From Bdellovibrionia bacterium (GTDB taxonomy: Bacteria; Bdellovibrionota; Bdellovibrionia; Bdellovibrionales; JAGQZY01), in the NCBI GenBank assembly GCA_030427805.1, contig JAUICP010000006.1, forward strand, positions 1 to 64,000: a DNA stretch of 64,000 nucleotides. Reading direction: 5' to 3'. This document shows positions 1 to 8,298 of this stretch, one piece after another. Each line of letters begins with the position of its first letter. Within the stretch, counting starts at the first letter, position 1. The notes under the pieces were generated by a model. It was given only the letters and a program-made list of their open reading frames with translations, made no database searches and was not told the origin of the DNA. The position numbers were made by a program, and so were the translations under genes.

Positions 1-180
1 TATAAAATCGATTACAGCCTCTCGGTGTCGTAATAATGGAGCAACCAGACCAAAAATCATAATTATGACACTAAGAAACCGTCTTATTTTGAGCCTATTC
101 AGTGTCATTAATTTCGGATCAATTCGTTAAATTCTGAAAAGTCGTTTCAGAGTGAGAATCAATTTCACTCCTATTCCCTT

Positions 181-384
181 TTGTCGACTCAAGCTTTGGC
201 GGATGAACCAAGTTCATTTTCATTCAATCCTGAAGTCGTCCAAGTGAGTAACAATGGTACAAAAAAGTGTATGAATAAATGCCATTGGCACTATGTTGTT
301 TGCACGACGTCCTCTTCAAAGGACACTTGCAAGCGCCTCTACAAAAGCTGTGTTAAAAAAGCCGCTCGACGCTGTCAAAACTAG
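181..384 (+). CDS. Small cysteine-rich protein, possibly missing its signal peptide
   Basis: A 67-residue frame opening with TTG. It carries six cysteines (residues 30, 34, 41, 50, 57, 65) in a Lys/Arg-rich C-terminal half. The first residues read like the tail of a Sec signal peptide (...QALA before DEPSS), but no hydrophobic core precedes them in this frame. A separate frame at 65-130 encodes a short hydrophobic signal-like peptide that stops before joining, so the gene may be frameshifted, or the start may be wrong. No ribosome binding site is obvious and the family is not recognised. If real, the product would be a small disulfide-rich exported peptide. Confidence is low because the length is short and the start is poor. 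Confidence 0.33.
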   Translation: MSTQALADEPSSFSFNPEVVQVSNNGTKKCMNKCHWHYVVCTTSSSKDTCKRLYKSCVKKAARRCQN

Positions 385-461
385 ACCTTTCAATACCCTC
401 TCGGGAACACTAGAGCCTACTAAATAGTTGATTTTATATCCGAATATTCCGATTACTTGAT

Positions 462-2231
462 ATGGGATTGCGCAACTTTATCTACCTCAAAAAATTAAAC
501 CAAGGCGGCATGGGAGAGGTCCATTTAGCTGCTCGCCACGATCCCATTTCGAATTTCTCAAAACTATTCTGCGTTAAGACGGTCCGAACAGAAAAAAAGA
601 ATTCCAAAGAAATCAAAGAGTGGTTTCTCGATGAAGCCCGAGTTGTGAGTCGCCTAAGTCATCGAAATATTGCACAGGTTGTCGATTTTGGTTTGTACGA
701 TAGCCAATACTATTTAGTCAGTGAATACTGCGAGGGTCTCAATCTCAGTGAAATTGTAAAGTCCTTAGGACGAAATAAACGCGGCCTTTCAATGCCTCTA
801 GTACTCTTTGTGATTTCAGAAATTCTCGACGGCCTCGCCTATGCCCATGGAGTACGCGACCGGATAGAGAATAAAGCCATGGGCTTGGTTCATCGCGACC
901 TTTCGCCCAATAACATCATGATCAGTTTCTCTGGAGAAGTGAAGATCATCGACTTTGGAGTTGCAAGAAGCTCTTCACTTAATAAAAAGAAAAAAACAAG
1001 TGCCGTTGGAAAAACCTCTTACATGTCTCCTGAGCAAGCCTCTAATAAGGCGGTCGACCGTAGAAGCGACCTTTACACTCTCGGTGTTATGATGTGGGAG
1101 ATGATCACCTTCAAAAAACTTTTTTGGGCCGAAGACAAAGCACAACTTGTCAGTAAGGTGCGACGAGGTATCCAAGGCAACCTTTGGAAGCAAGTCCTTG
1201 TTTTCGACGAACAACTGAATTCAATTTTTAGAAGGTGTCTCGCTGCAAACCCTGAGTCTCGATACGACAACGCTGCTGACTTTTTAACTGATTTGAATAA
1301 GTATATAAAATCAAAATCAATGTTCTCTTCAACCATTGAAATGCGACAATTCATCAACTCCAATTTTAACGATGAGTTTAATAACCACGAAGAAGAAATT
1401 TCAAATCTTTTGAAAACTCACAAGTTTGACCTGGACAATCAAGACGCGATCCAAATTAATGCAGAGTCTGGCCGCCACTTCCAGGCTCCAGTCCAGACGA
1501 GCATTACTGAGTTACGCGAGTTAAAAAAGGTACCAAGTTTCGACCCCAATTCGGGTGATAGCCTCGACTCGTCAGCTCATTTATCGGCTATTGCCGACGA
1601 AGAAAGTATTACTGGTAGTTCTTTCACTTTTGGAAATGGTGCCGATGTGACCGAAGCCGAAATGGCTGGTAAAGGCTCATTTGACTCTCCTAATGATTTG
1701 GAAACTCTAGTTCCAGACAAAGAAGTCGTCCTTGATCGAAACGTAAAAAAAGGAAAAGCGAATCCTTTTGATCCCTCTAAAGCGGTCGATATTGGCCCCG
1801 AATTGAATTTAAAATCGGGATTAATGATGGAAAGCGAAGGCGACGAGTCTGATACCTTCCGTCCCCACAACGTTGTTAAATCGTCGGGTTCCGCTAGTTA
1901 TGACAACTTGAAACTCGTTGATGAGCAAAAGACTGAAAAATGGAAACTCTCTGGCGACTTTGACCGCAATCTGAAGTACGGACTGGTTATCGGTATTCTT
2001 GTATCGGTCATTGGGATTTCTTATTTCTTCGTTGGATTTAACGAGGTCGACGGCCTTATCTTGGCGAGTAAACAATGTCAGGAAACACCTTTTACTGAAG
2101 ATTGCGAACGGAAAAAGATCGTTGTCGGTGACCCAAAGAATTGGTTCCATAAAAAACCAACCGAGCGCTCGCCATCGGCGACCCAGAGAAAGCTCAATGA
2201 GCTCAATAGCGAATCTAAGGATTCAAATTAA
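462..2231 (+). CDS. Membrane-anchored Ser/Thr protein kinase (PknB/Hanks type)
   Basis: Residues 8-285 form a eukaryotic-like protein kinase domain: glycine loop GGMGEV (15-20), ATP-binding Lys39, catalytic HRDLSPNN (144-151), metal-binding DFG (164-166) and SPE (189-191). All catalytic residues are present, so the enzyme should be active. Residues 290-500 are a low-complexity, acidic, Ser-rich cytoplasmic linker. A single transmembrane helix lies at about 506-526, followed by an extracytoplasmic tail of about 60 residues with two cysteines. No PASTA or other named sensor repeat is visible in that tail. The ATG has no strong Shine-Dalgarno. The 3' end overlaps the convergent mevalonate kinase gene by 17 bases, so the two are not cotranscribed. 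Substrates are unknown; the topology suggests sensing of envelope signals. Confidence 0.92.
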   Translation: MGLRNFIYLKKLNQGGMGEVHLAARHDPISNFSKLFCVKTVRTEKKNSKEIKEWFLDEARVVSRLSHRNIAQVVDFGLYDSQYYLVSEYCEGLNLSEIVKSLGRNKRGLSMPLVLFVISEILDGLAYAHGVRDRIENKAMGLVHRDLSPNNIMISFSGEVKIIDFGVARSSSLNKKKKTSAVGKTSYMSPEQASNKAVDRRSDLYTLGVMMWEMITFKKLFWAEDKAQLVSKVRRGIQGNLWKQVLVFDEQLNSIFRRCLAANPESRYDNAADFLTDLNKYIKSKSMFSSTIEMRQFINSNFNDEFNNHEEEISNLLKTHKFDLDNQDAIQINAESGRHFQAPVQTSITELRELKKVPSFDPNSGDSLDSSAHLSAIADEESITGSSFTFGNGADVTEAEMAGKGSFDSPNDLETLVPDKEVVLDRNVKKGKANPFDPSKAVDIGPELNLKSGLMMESEGDESDTFRPHNVVKSSGSASYDNLKLVDEQKTEKWKLSGDFDRNLKYGLVIGILVSVIGISYFFVGFNEVDGLILASKQCQETPFTEDCERKKIVVGDPKNWFHKKPTERSPSATQRKLNELNSESKDSN

Positions 2232-3129
2232 TTAACTCACTCGTAATCGATCGAGGTGGAGGAGTCGACCAGAGACTCAAAACAAAGCCACCGTCACCAC
2301 TTCCAGTCAGTTTACAGGCTCTCGCGCCGAAACTATTGAGCCTTCTCATATGCTCGAGCACGGACTCATTACAAAGCCCCCATTCATAAAAACAACTGTG
2401 GGCTAATTCAATGGCCTCTTTGAGGAGCGGAAAACCACCTCTTTCAGTTTTTTGCAGTAACGCATCCTTAGCCAGGGTCACAGAGTCTCGCATCCTCTGG
2501 TCAATGAGTTCTCCCCTTCTCGGGTTTTCTGCAATTAATTTTTTAACTCTCTCAACACATTCCGAAGTTAATCCGCGCTTTCCACTGTAGGACAAATACC
2601 ATTTTGGTCGCCACTTTGGAAGAAGCTCGTTACGCTCACCATCTCTTGTGAAAACGAGTCCGCTTCCCGATAAGGCTACAGCGATATCGACACCACTACT
2701 CTCACCGTGAAAGGTATCTTCAAGACCTCTGGCGAAGTCATAAATTTCATCTTCTTTTAGAAAATCGTTGGCAACTAGGTAGCGAGATATCGCAACACAA
2801 AGGGCCGCAGATGCCCCCATGCCGGCTCCCACTGGAATCTCATTATCAATGACCAAGCGATCCTTAAGCTCGCTTCGCTCCCGTCCGAGTTGCTTCAAGG
2901 CCTTATCAAATATTCCAGAGAATAAAACCTGAACTTCTTGGCCACGGCTCCCCTTGAATTCCACTTGTAGGTTTTCAGAATTTTTCTCAGCTAGAATCTT
3001 AAAGCTTTTTCCGTAAACGGGAAAAACGAGGGCTGGAGCCCCCCTAAGAACGGAATGCTCTCCTGCAAGAATCCACTTACCATAGACTTGGGATTGAAAA
3101 TAGGCTTTGGGTTGATCTAGATGTTCCAT
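2215..3129 (-). CDS. mvk: Mevalonate kinase (GHMP kinase)
   Basis: Phosphorylates mevalonate with ATP, the first kinase step of the mevalonate pathway in the cytoplasm. The 304-residue protein has the three GHMP signatures: GEHSVLRG near the N-terminus (23-30), the ATP loop PVGAGMGASAAL (99-110), and a C-terminal TGSGDGG glycine-rich motif. HGESSGVD (141-148) matches the mevalonate kinase HGxPSGxD signature and supplies the catalytic Asp148. It is the last gene of the five-gene mevalonate operon, 13 bases after mvaD. GHMP kinases are easily confused with one another, but the HG..SGVD motif and the operon argue for mevalonate kinase rather than homoserine kinase or galactokinase. Confidence 0.86.
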   Translation of the reverse strand: MEHLDQPKAYFQSQVYGKWILAGEHSVLRGAPALVFPVYGKSFKILAEKNSENLQVEFKGSRGQEVQVLFSGIFDKALKQLGRERSELKDRLVIDNEIPVGAGMGASAALCVAISRYLVANDFLKEDEIYDFARGLEDTFHGESSGVDIAVALSGSGLVFTRDGERNELLPKWRPKWYLSYSGKRGLTSECVERVKKLIAENPRRGELIDQRMRDSVTLAKDALLQKTERGGFPLLKEAIELAHSCFYEWGLCNESVLEHMRRLNSFGARACKLTGSGDGGFVLSLWSTPPPRSITSELINLNP

Positions 3130-3142
3130 TAACTATTGACCC

Positions 3143-4078
3143 TTACTTGAGACTCTTTTTAAGACCGTCAAATAAATCTTGATCTTGCTTGCGATAAATA
3201 AAGTGAACGTTGGGGCCAGCATCCATAGTTATAATTGGACCCCGACCTTCATTGTCCCACTGACTCTTTCCGAGTTGAATCGCCTCTATCGAACCCGCAT
3301 TCATATAACCAAAGTGGGGATGAGAGGTTTCAAACAAGGCGTGCATATCCCAGAACTCTTGCCAGCAAATCTGATAGGCTGACTCCCAATTCTCACTTTG
3401 TAAACTACTCATCAAAGCCTCGAGTCGTCGATGGGCTCTCTCGGGACGCCCCAAAAAGAGTTCACTACTCGTCACACGTAAATGGGCTTCACTCGAAGAA
3501 ACCGTTTTTTTCTCGTCAGAAACAATTGCCACATGATGAAGCAAGTTCTCAGAGTTATAGGGCAGGTCTACAGATTTACACTCACCTTCTGTTGTCCACA
3601 ACCCCCAGGGCGCAAAAAAGGATCGACAGGAAGATCCCGAGCCTTGTCGACTGACTTGACTGAGTTGATTTAAGTCCAATTCCTTACAGCCACTGTCTCT
3701 TCCGCAATCATAGGAAACCTGAGTCAATGCCGCAAAACTCGAAGCCGAACTGGCGATACCACAGTCCGCCGGAAAATTACTCGCCGATCGAACTATAAAG
3801 TTCCCCCGAATGGAAAACTCATCTTTCAAGCGAGAGAAAAAGTCGAGATACCGAGTTTGAGCTTTCTCCCCAAGTTGAATCGGGTGATATTGCTCCCCCT
3901 TCAAGGCCTCCCAAGTATCTTTACCTGAAGCCGTTTCTTCAATTTCTACGAAAGTTTTTAACTGAGATAAAGTTAAGGAGATCGAAGAGTTAGTGGGTTG
4001 ATTGGTCTCAGACGAAATTTTCCCCATATATTTGATCAGTGCAATATTAGAAGGGGCCTCTGCTTGCCATTTTTTCAA
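3143..4078 (-). CDS. mvaD: Diphosphomevalonate decarboxylase
   Basis: Converts mevalonate 5-diphosphate to isopentenyl diphosphate with ATP. Diagnostic motifs are APSNIALIKYMGK at the N-terminus, SNFPADCGIASSASSFAAL (the phosphate-binding loop), RQGSGSSCRSF in the middle and the catalytic-Asp segment TMDAGPNVHF near the C-terminus. The open frame extends to a TTG at 4102, but a TTG at 4078 is preferred. AAGGAG lies about ten bases before it, just after the stop of the upstream kinase gene, and it puts the conserved motif at the usual distance from the start. That gives 311 residues, within the family range. It is translated from the same message as its neighbours on both sides. Confidence 0.9.
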   Translation of the reverse strand: MKKWQAEAPSNIALIKYMGKISSETNQPTNSSISLTLSQLKTFVEIEETASGKDTWEALKGEQYHPIQLGEKAQTRYLDFFSRLKDEFSIRGNFIVRSASNFPADCGIASSASSFAALTQVSYDCGRDSGCKELDLNQLSQVSRQGSGSSCRSFFAPWGLWTTEGECKSVDLPYNSENLLHHVAIVSDEKKTVSSSEAHLRVTSSELFLGRPERAHRRLEALMSSLQSENWESAYQICWQEFWDMHALFETSHPHFGYMNAGSIEAIQLGKSQWDNEGRGPIITMDAGPNVHFIYRKQDQDLFDGLKKSLK

Positions 4079-4098
4079 GGGAAGAACTCTCCTTATAT

Positions 4099-5094
4099 TC
4101 AATCAAAATTAAAAGTAAGACCGTGGGCAAGATCATCACTCGAGCCGATGATCTTTAACTTATTATTCTCAAGCCACTTAACGAATTGAGACTTATCAGA
4201 ATTTTCAACTATTGCCAAAATAATATCGGCCCCCATGGCTCCACAGCCCTTAGCAGACTGAATGAGCCCTGAGTCATACATTTGCCCGATGAGGGCTCGA
4301 CTCGAGGGTGCGAGCAAGCCCTGGCCATCTAAACATTCGCAGTACGCTCTCACAGAATCACTAAAGGCTTTCGAATTCCCAGAGATCAGTGCATTCTGAC
4401 CGGCACTCACAATTTGATGCAGCTCACTATAGGCCAGGGTTTCCTGTTTTCGAAGGTGCTCATGGGTCGCCAATTTAACACCTGTGCGGATCAGGCAAAA
4501 ACTGAGGTCCGAGAAGTTCCACGCTAGGTTTTGGGCTTCATTGCTCGATTCACTAATTTGGCTCAGCCCCCCCATAAATTGAGATATGAGGTCATATCCA
4601 CTAGGAGGAACCCCTTCGCCATTCCACGAATAGCGACGGTAAACTGAGAGCAAATGATTGAGATCAAGGCCCTGGCCACCAGAGAAGTCTTTGCCATATT
4701 GCATTTTAAAGAAAAGCGCATAAAGGGCTGCAAACTGGGCACTCGATGCTCCGAGACCTCCTGCACCCTCATGGGGATCTTCAAATTTTAGATTAAGCCC
4801 AGAAAATATGGGAAAACTAGAATCCGAAAGGTCTTCGTGCCCCTCTTGTGAGCGCAGGTCTCCTTCGGTATCGACCAGCTCTCCCCAATAAAGGCCCGCG
4901 GGCGAGTCAGCGTGAATTCCACCGAGAAGCCCATCCCCAATATCAACTTCTAATAAAAAGTAGGGAGGAGTTGAGGCCAAAATGGCTGGGCCACCAGAAA
5001 GGGCCAGATATTCTCCGAGGAGAAATGTTTTACCCGGCACTTGAATTTGAAAATGATTGTGTGAAAGCTTAGGTGACTCAGGTGTTGTAGACAT
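4099..5094 (-). CDS. mvaK2: Phosphomevalonate kinase (GHMP kinase)
   Basis: The second kinase of the mevalonate route, making mevalonate 5-diphosphate. The 331-residue protein has the GHMP N-motif PGKTFLLGEYLALSGG, a divergent ATP loop GAGGLGASSAQ, the PSGYDLISQ segment carrying the likely catalytic Asp, and GCGAMGADI as C-terminal glycine motif. It is more divergent than its two GHMP neighbours. The assignment as phosphomevalonate kinase rests on those motifs plus position: with mevalonate kinase and the decarboxylase on either side, this is the one step otherwise missing. The ATG is preceded by GGAAAAGAG, and the start overlaps the end of mvaA by 17 bases, indicating translational coupling. 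Confidence 0.8.
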   Translation of the reverse strand: MSTTPESPKLSHNHFQIQVPGKTFLLGEYLALSGGPAILASTPPYFLLEVDIGDGLLGGIHADSPAGLYWGELVDTEGDLRSQEGHEDLSDSSFPIFSGLNLKFEDPHEGAGGLGASSAQFAALYALFFKMQYGKDFSGGQGLDLNHLLSVYRRYSWNGEGVPPSGYDLISQFMGGLSQISESSNEAQNLAWNFSDLSFCLIRTGVKLATHEHLRKQETLAYSELHQIVSAGQNALISGNSKAFSDSVRAYCECLDGQGLLAPSSRALIGQMYDSGLIQSAKGCGAMGADIILAIVENSDKSQFVKWLENNKLKIIGSSDDLAHGLTFNFD

Positions 5095-6388
5095 TCTCTT
5101 TTCCAGAACGAAGATCTTTTAAAACCTCGATGGCATTGGAAAGAGAAATTCTCTTTCGAAGAAGCAAAATTTCTTCCAGGCGCTTTTGCACGATTGGAAT
5201 TTCTTTTTCCTTGGCGCCAGCCCCTAAGGTCAAGTTCTTAATATGAAGCTTCATGTGACCTTCAATAATACCCACAGTGGTAAGAGCCCGCAAAGCACCT
5301 AGGTTTTGCACAAGACCTACGCAAGCGCAGATTCTCGATAAATCTTCAGCGCTTTCGATCTCCAACATTTCTAGGGACAATTGTGCAGTTGGATGGAGGC
5401 GAGTGACTCCGCCTACAGTTCCGACGACAATTGGAGCTTCTAATATTCCGACAAGAATTTCTGTCTCGCTATCGTATCTCCAGCGAGTAATGCTTCTGTA
5501 CTGCCCATCTCTGGCAGCAAATGCGTGCATTCCCGCTTCGACCGCTCTCCAGTCATTGCCAGTGGCAATTAAAATGGGATCGATTCCATTGAGGACACCT
5601 TTATTATTTGTAGCCGCACGATAGGGATCTTCTTCGGCAAAAATAGAAGCTTCTTGGATCTTCATCCCTATTTCGGGATCAACTTTCATCTCGACTTTGG
5701 CGCGAGTGAGTTTGGTGTCGACTAAGTTCGAGAGAATACACATCGTAACAGTTTCACCCGTTAAACCTTGTATTGGCTCTTTTAAAAATTCACAAACTTG
5801 ATTCATGATATTTGCGCCCATGGCATCACAAGGGTCAGCGAGAACATGAATAACGGCCATGGTTTTTCCATCCGTTCTTTCAATCTTTCTCACTTCAATG
5901 GACTTTACTCCACCGCCACGTTCGACAAGGCCCTTCGCGACCACCTCGTTGGCCTGCTCGATGAATTTTGCAGAGGCTTCTTCGATTCGCATCTTAAAAC
6001 GGTCAAAGTCCTTCACTTCGGCCAATTGGATTTGTCCTATGATCAAGCGACCCAAGATTTCAGTAGTTATCTTGCCACTTTCTCGGATCCAACGTGCTGT
6101 TTTACTAGCAGCCGCAATAATAGAAGTCTCTTCAACGGCCATAGGAATGACGCGATCAATTCCATCAATATTAAAATTGGTAGCTACACCCATTGGTAAC
6201 TGAAAGTAGCCAATAACATTCTCAACAAACTTCTCAGCCAAACCCAAATCTTGGATGCCGCCCGTTCTTAAAAAATCGGCGTCTTGAGATTTAAGCGCAC
6301 CCATTTCAACGAGTCGCTGGTAACGCTCATCACGACTGAGCTTGGAAAACCCTTTAAAAAATTCTTTTAGGTCTTTTGAAATTGCCAT
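5078..6388 (-). CDS. mvaA: Hydroxymethylglutaryl-CoA reductase, class II type
   Basis: Reduces HMG-CoA to mevalonate. At 436 residues without membrane segments it is a soluble bacterial class II enzyme. Visible signatures are PMAVEETSIIAAAS (catalytic Glu near 86-87), DAMGAN (188-193), TNNKGVLNGID (catalytic Lys263), ATGNDWRAVEAG with the active-site Asp, VGTVGGVTRLHP, and GHMKLH near 380 with the catalytic His. AGGAG seven bases before the ATG gives a strong start. Class II enzymes include both biosynthetic and mevalonate-degrading versions; the operon with three kinases/decarboxylase and IPP isomerase supports the biosynthetic direction. Its coenzyme (NADH or NADPH) cannot be read safely. 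HMG-CoA synthase (mvaS), which supplies the substrate, is not in the window. Confidence 0.93.
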   Translation of the reverse strand: MAISKDLKEFFKGFSKLSRDERYQRLVEMGALKSQDADFLRTGGIQDLGLAEKFVENVIGYFQLPMGVATNFNIDGIDRVIPMAVEETSIIAAASKTARWIRESGKITTEILGRLIIGQIQLAEVKDFDRFKMRIEEASAKFIEQANEVVAKGLVERGGGVKSIEVRKIERTDGKTMAVIHVLADPCDAMGANIMNQVCEFLKEPIQGLTGETVTMCILSNLVDTKLTRAKVEMKVDPEIGMKIQEASIFAEEDPYRAATNNKGVLNGIDPILIATGNDWRAVEAGMHAFAARDGQYRSITRWRYDSETEILVGILEAPIVVGTVGGVTRLHPTAQLSLEMLEIESAEDLSRICACVGLVQNLGALRALTTVGIIEGHMKLHIKNLTLGAGAKEKEIPIVQKRLEEILLLRKRISLSNAIEVLKDLRSGKENVYNT

Positions 6389-7440
6389 TTATCTAACTCC
6401 TGCAACTGCTCGTTATGAGCAGAACCCGTACAGAACAGCGCCATTCTATACTCATATTCTAGGATTTCCATACAATTGTTCAGCGATTGAGATCCCTCGA
6501 CAGCAGCTGCGATGATCGGCTTCGCCAGCCCAACCATTTTTGCCCCCACAGCTACACATTTGGCTGCATCTAATCCAGAACGGATGCCCCCAGATGCCCA
6601 AACTTCATAATCTGTCTTAATAGTACGTGCTGCTTGCAGAGAATCAAGTGTTGAAATGCCCCAATCCTTAAAACTCTCAGCGGCGCGATATAACTTTTCG
6701 TCCGGTTGTGAGCGATGCCCTTCAATTCGACCCCAATGGGTACCACCAAGGCCAGCAACATCGACAGCGTAAAGCCCAAGACCATTGAGGCGATCTAGAC
6801 TTTTCGCTGAAAAACCGCAACCGGTCTCTTTAATTATAACAGGAACCGATAACTCCTTACAAATTTTCTCAATAGCTTTTAAACCATTTTTAAATTGCGG
6901 AGTTCCCTCTGGCTGTAAACACTCTTGAAGTGCATTTAAATGCACGAAGAGTGCAGAGGCTTGTAAATTATCGACTAACCTTTGTATCTCACTCGTCTCA
7001 GTATAAATAAGTTGGCTCAGCCCTATATTTCCTAGAAGTTTTACTTCAGGAAAACTTTTACGTATTTTACTCCACTCGGCTGCCGCTTCCAGGTCTCCCA
7101 ACTCTCGTCTCTGGGAACCGACTCCCATCAACCAACCTCGGCTCGAACAAACTTCTGCCATGGTGTGATTCAAATCAAAGGAGCCTTTATGACCAGCTGT
7201 CATTGAGCTCACAAAAAGTGGGGTCGGAGAGGTCGTATTTAAAACTTGTACTTGAGAGTTAACCTCGTCAAAGTTCATTTCAGGCAGAGCTTCGTGAATA
7301 AGTTCAATCTGCTCAAGTCCACTCATACCAGTGGTTTGGGTACGAGAATCCAGTGAAAGCGAAATATGATCTCGCTTCCTCTGTTCAAAGTCCTCGGTCT
7401 TTTCTCTGTGCTGAGTGTTTCCCATTAAAAATTCGTCCAT
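6367..7440 (-). CDS. fni: Type 2 isopentenyl-diphosphate delta-isomerase
   Basis: FMN- and NADPH-dependent interconversion of IPP and DMAPP. The TIM-barrel protein shows RKRDHI near its N-terminus, PLFVSSMTAGH, MGVGSQRREL, IIKETGCGFS, VAGLGGTHWGRIEG and ASGGIRSGLDAAKCVAVGA, all typical of IDI-2. The frame opens at 7527 inside rplT, but the extra 29 residues would be encoded by the rplT end and a terminator hairpin. The ATG at 7440 gives 357 residues, the family's usual size; a second ATG at 7425 is also possible. Neither has a clear Shine-Dalgarno. The 3' end overlaps mvaA by 22 bases. First gene of the mevalonate operon. Confidence 0.9.
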   Translation of the reverse strand: MDEFLMGNTQHREKTEDFEQRKRDHISLSLDSRTQTTGMSGLEQIELIHEALPEMNFDEVNSQVQVLNTTSPTPLFVSSMTAGHKGSFDLNHTMAEVCSSRGWLMGVGSQRRELGDLEAAAEWSKIRKSFPEVKLLGNIGLSQLIYTETSEIQRLVDNLQASALFVHLNALQECLQPEGTPQFKNGLKAIEKICKELSVPVIIKETGCGFSAKSLDRLNGLGLYAVDVAGLGGTHWGRIEGHRSQPDEKLYRAAESFKDWGISTLDSLQAARTIKTDYEVWASGGIRSGLDAAKCVAVGAKMVGLAKPIIAAAVEGSQSLNNCMEILEYEYRMALFCTGSAHNEQLQELDKWQFQKT

Positions 7441-7472
7441 TATAAAAAAAGGAAGCTCGAAGGCTTCCTTTT
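7441..7472 (-). terminator. Terminator hairpin after rplT, upstream of fni
   Basis: Read on the minus strand, a ten-base-pair stem (AAAAGGAAGC with GCTTCCTTTT) closes a six-base loop and is followed by a run of seven T. It sits two bases after the rplT stop and ends at the fni ATG, so mevalonate operon transcription needs read-through or a promoter inside rplT. Confidence 0.75.
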
Positions 7473-7474
7473 GT

Positions 7475-7828
7475 TTATCCCTGAGCTGGAATAACTTTTT
7501 GAACGAGTTGGGTAAATCCCTTGGCATCGAAAACAGCCATATCGGCTAAGACCTTGCGATCCAGCTCAATATTGTTTTCGCTCAAGGCGTGCATCAGGCG
7601 AGAGTAACTCGTTCCATTCATTCGAGCAGCTGCATTGATTCTCTGAATCCAAAGCTGACGGAACTGTCTCTTTCTCTGCTTGCGATCTCTATATTGAAAG
7701 TTAAGAGCTCGGTCATTTCTTTCTACCGCAGTGATATAACAACGGCTTCCAGATGAGTAATAACCACTGGCTCTTTCTAAAACCTTTTTTCTTCTTCTTC
7801 TTGCTTTAAAGCCTCTTTTTACGCGCAT
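7475..7828 (-). CDS. rplT: 50S ribosomal protein L20
   Basis: A 117-residue very basic protein matching L20 throughout: [15 protein letters not shown] at the start, [29 protein letters not shown] in the 23S-binding helix and [13 protein letters not shown]20 binds 23S rRNA early in large-subunit assembly and in many bacteria represses its own operon. GGAGG precedes the ATG by about eight bases. It follows rpmI by 16 bases and ends just before a terminator hairpin. Confidence 0.98.
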   Translation of the reverse strand: MRVKRGFKARRRRKKVLERASGYYSSGSRCYITAVERNDRALNFQYRDRKQRKRQFRQLWIQRINAAARMNGTSYSRLMHALSENNIELDRKVLADMAVFDAKGFTQLVQKVIPAQG

Positions 7829-7844
7829 CTTTCAACTCCTCCAA

Positions 7845-8036
7845 TTACAGACAAAGCATCTTTTTAACGTTGTTCATGTCAGCATCATCGATGTGCTGCT
7901 TAGCACGAAGCTTACGTTTGCGGTTGCTGGACTTGTTAGAAAGAATGTGGCGAAGACCTTTTTGCTTGTACTTGATCTTGCCGCTGGACTTTACTTTGAA
8001 GCGTTTTTTCGCTCCTGAGTGTGTCTTTTGTTTCAC
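7845..8036 (-). CDS. rpmI: 50S ribosomal protein L35, GTG start
   Basis: A short basic protein with the L35 signature KTHSGAKKRFK, then RHILSNKSSNRKRKLR. The frame is open for about 225 further bases upstream, but a GTG at 8036 preceded seven bases away by GGAAGGAG gives a product beginning MKQKTHSGAKK, the normal L35 N-terminus of 63 residues. The ATG six codons further up lies inside the ribosome binding site region and is unlikely. L35 is a component of the large ribosomal subunit and is cotranscribed with rplT here. Unlike the usual arrangement, infC does not directly precede it. Confidence 0.96.
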   Translation of the reverse strand: MKQKTHSGAKKRFKVKSSGKIKYKQKGLRHILSNKSSNRKRKLRAKQHIDDADMNNVKKMLCL

Positions 8037-8298
8037 TGTTTTTCTCCTTCCCATGCAGGTGGCAGCTCGGGCTACTCTTTCGACCTCACATAGTGCTTTT
8101 AGCGAATGCCTTTTATAACGACATCCGGCCCTGTGCGCAAGGAGAATCTCTAGTTCTGGAGGGCTTTTACGAGTGTAAGCTTTACAGAGAACCCTGACTC
8201 TTTTGAGCGAAATTGGGGGAGTATTTCTGCAACTTTTTGTGGATTTCTCATCATCTTGCATTTGAGCTTTGGTACTATTTTTGAACTACTGCGTCATT

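Noticed and set aside
7441-7527. Longer fni starting inside rplT
   Set aside because: The added residues would be encoded by the rplT end and its terminator, and the family does not need them.
8037-8261. N-terminal extension of rpmI to 138 residues
   Set aside because: The strong GGAAGGAG site before the GTG at 8036 and the conserved L35 N-terminus place the start there; the upstream part shows no known domain.
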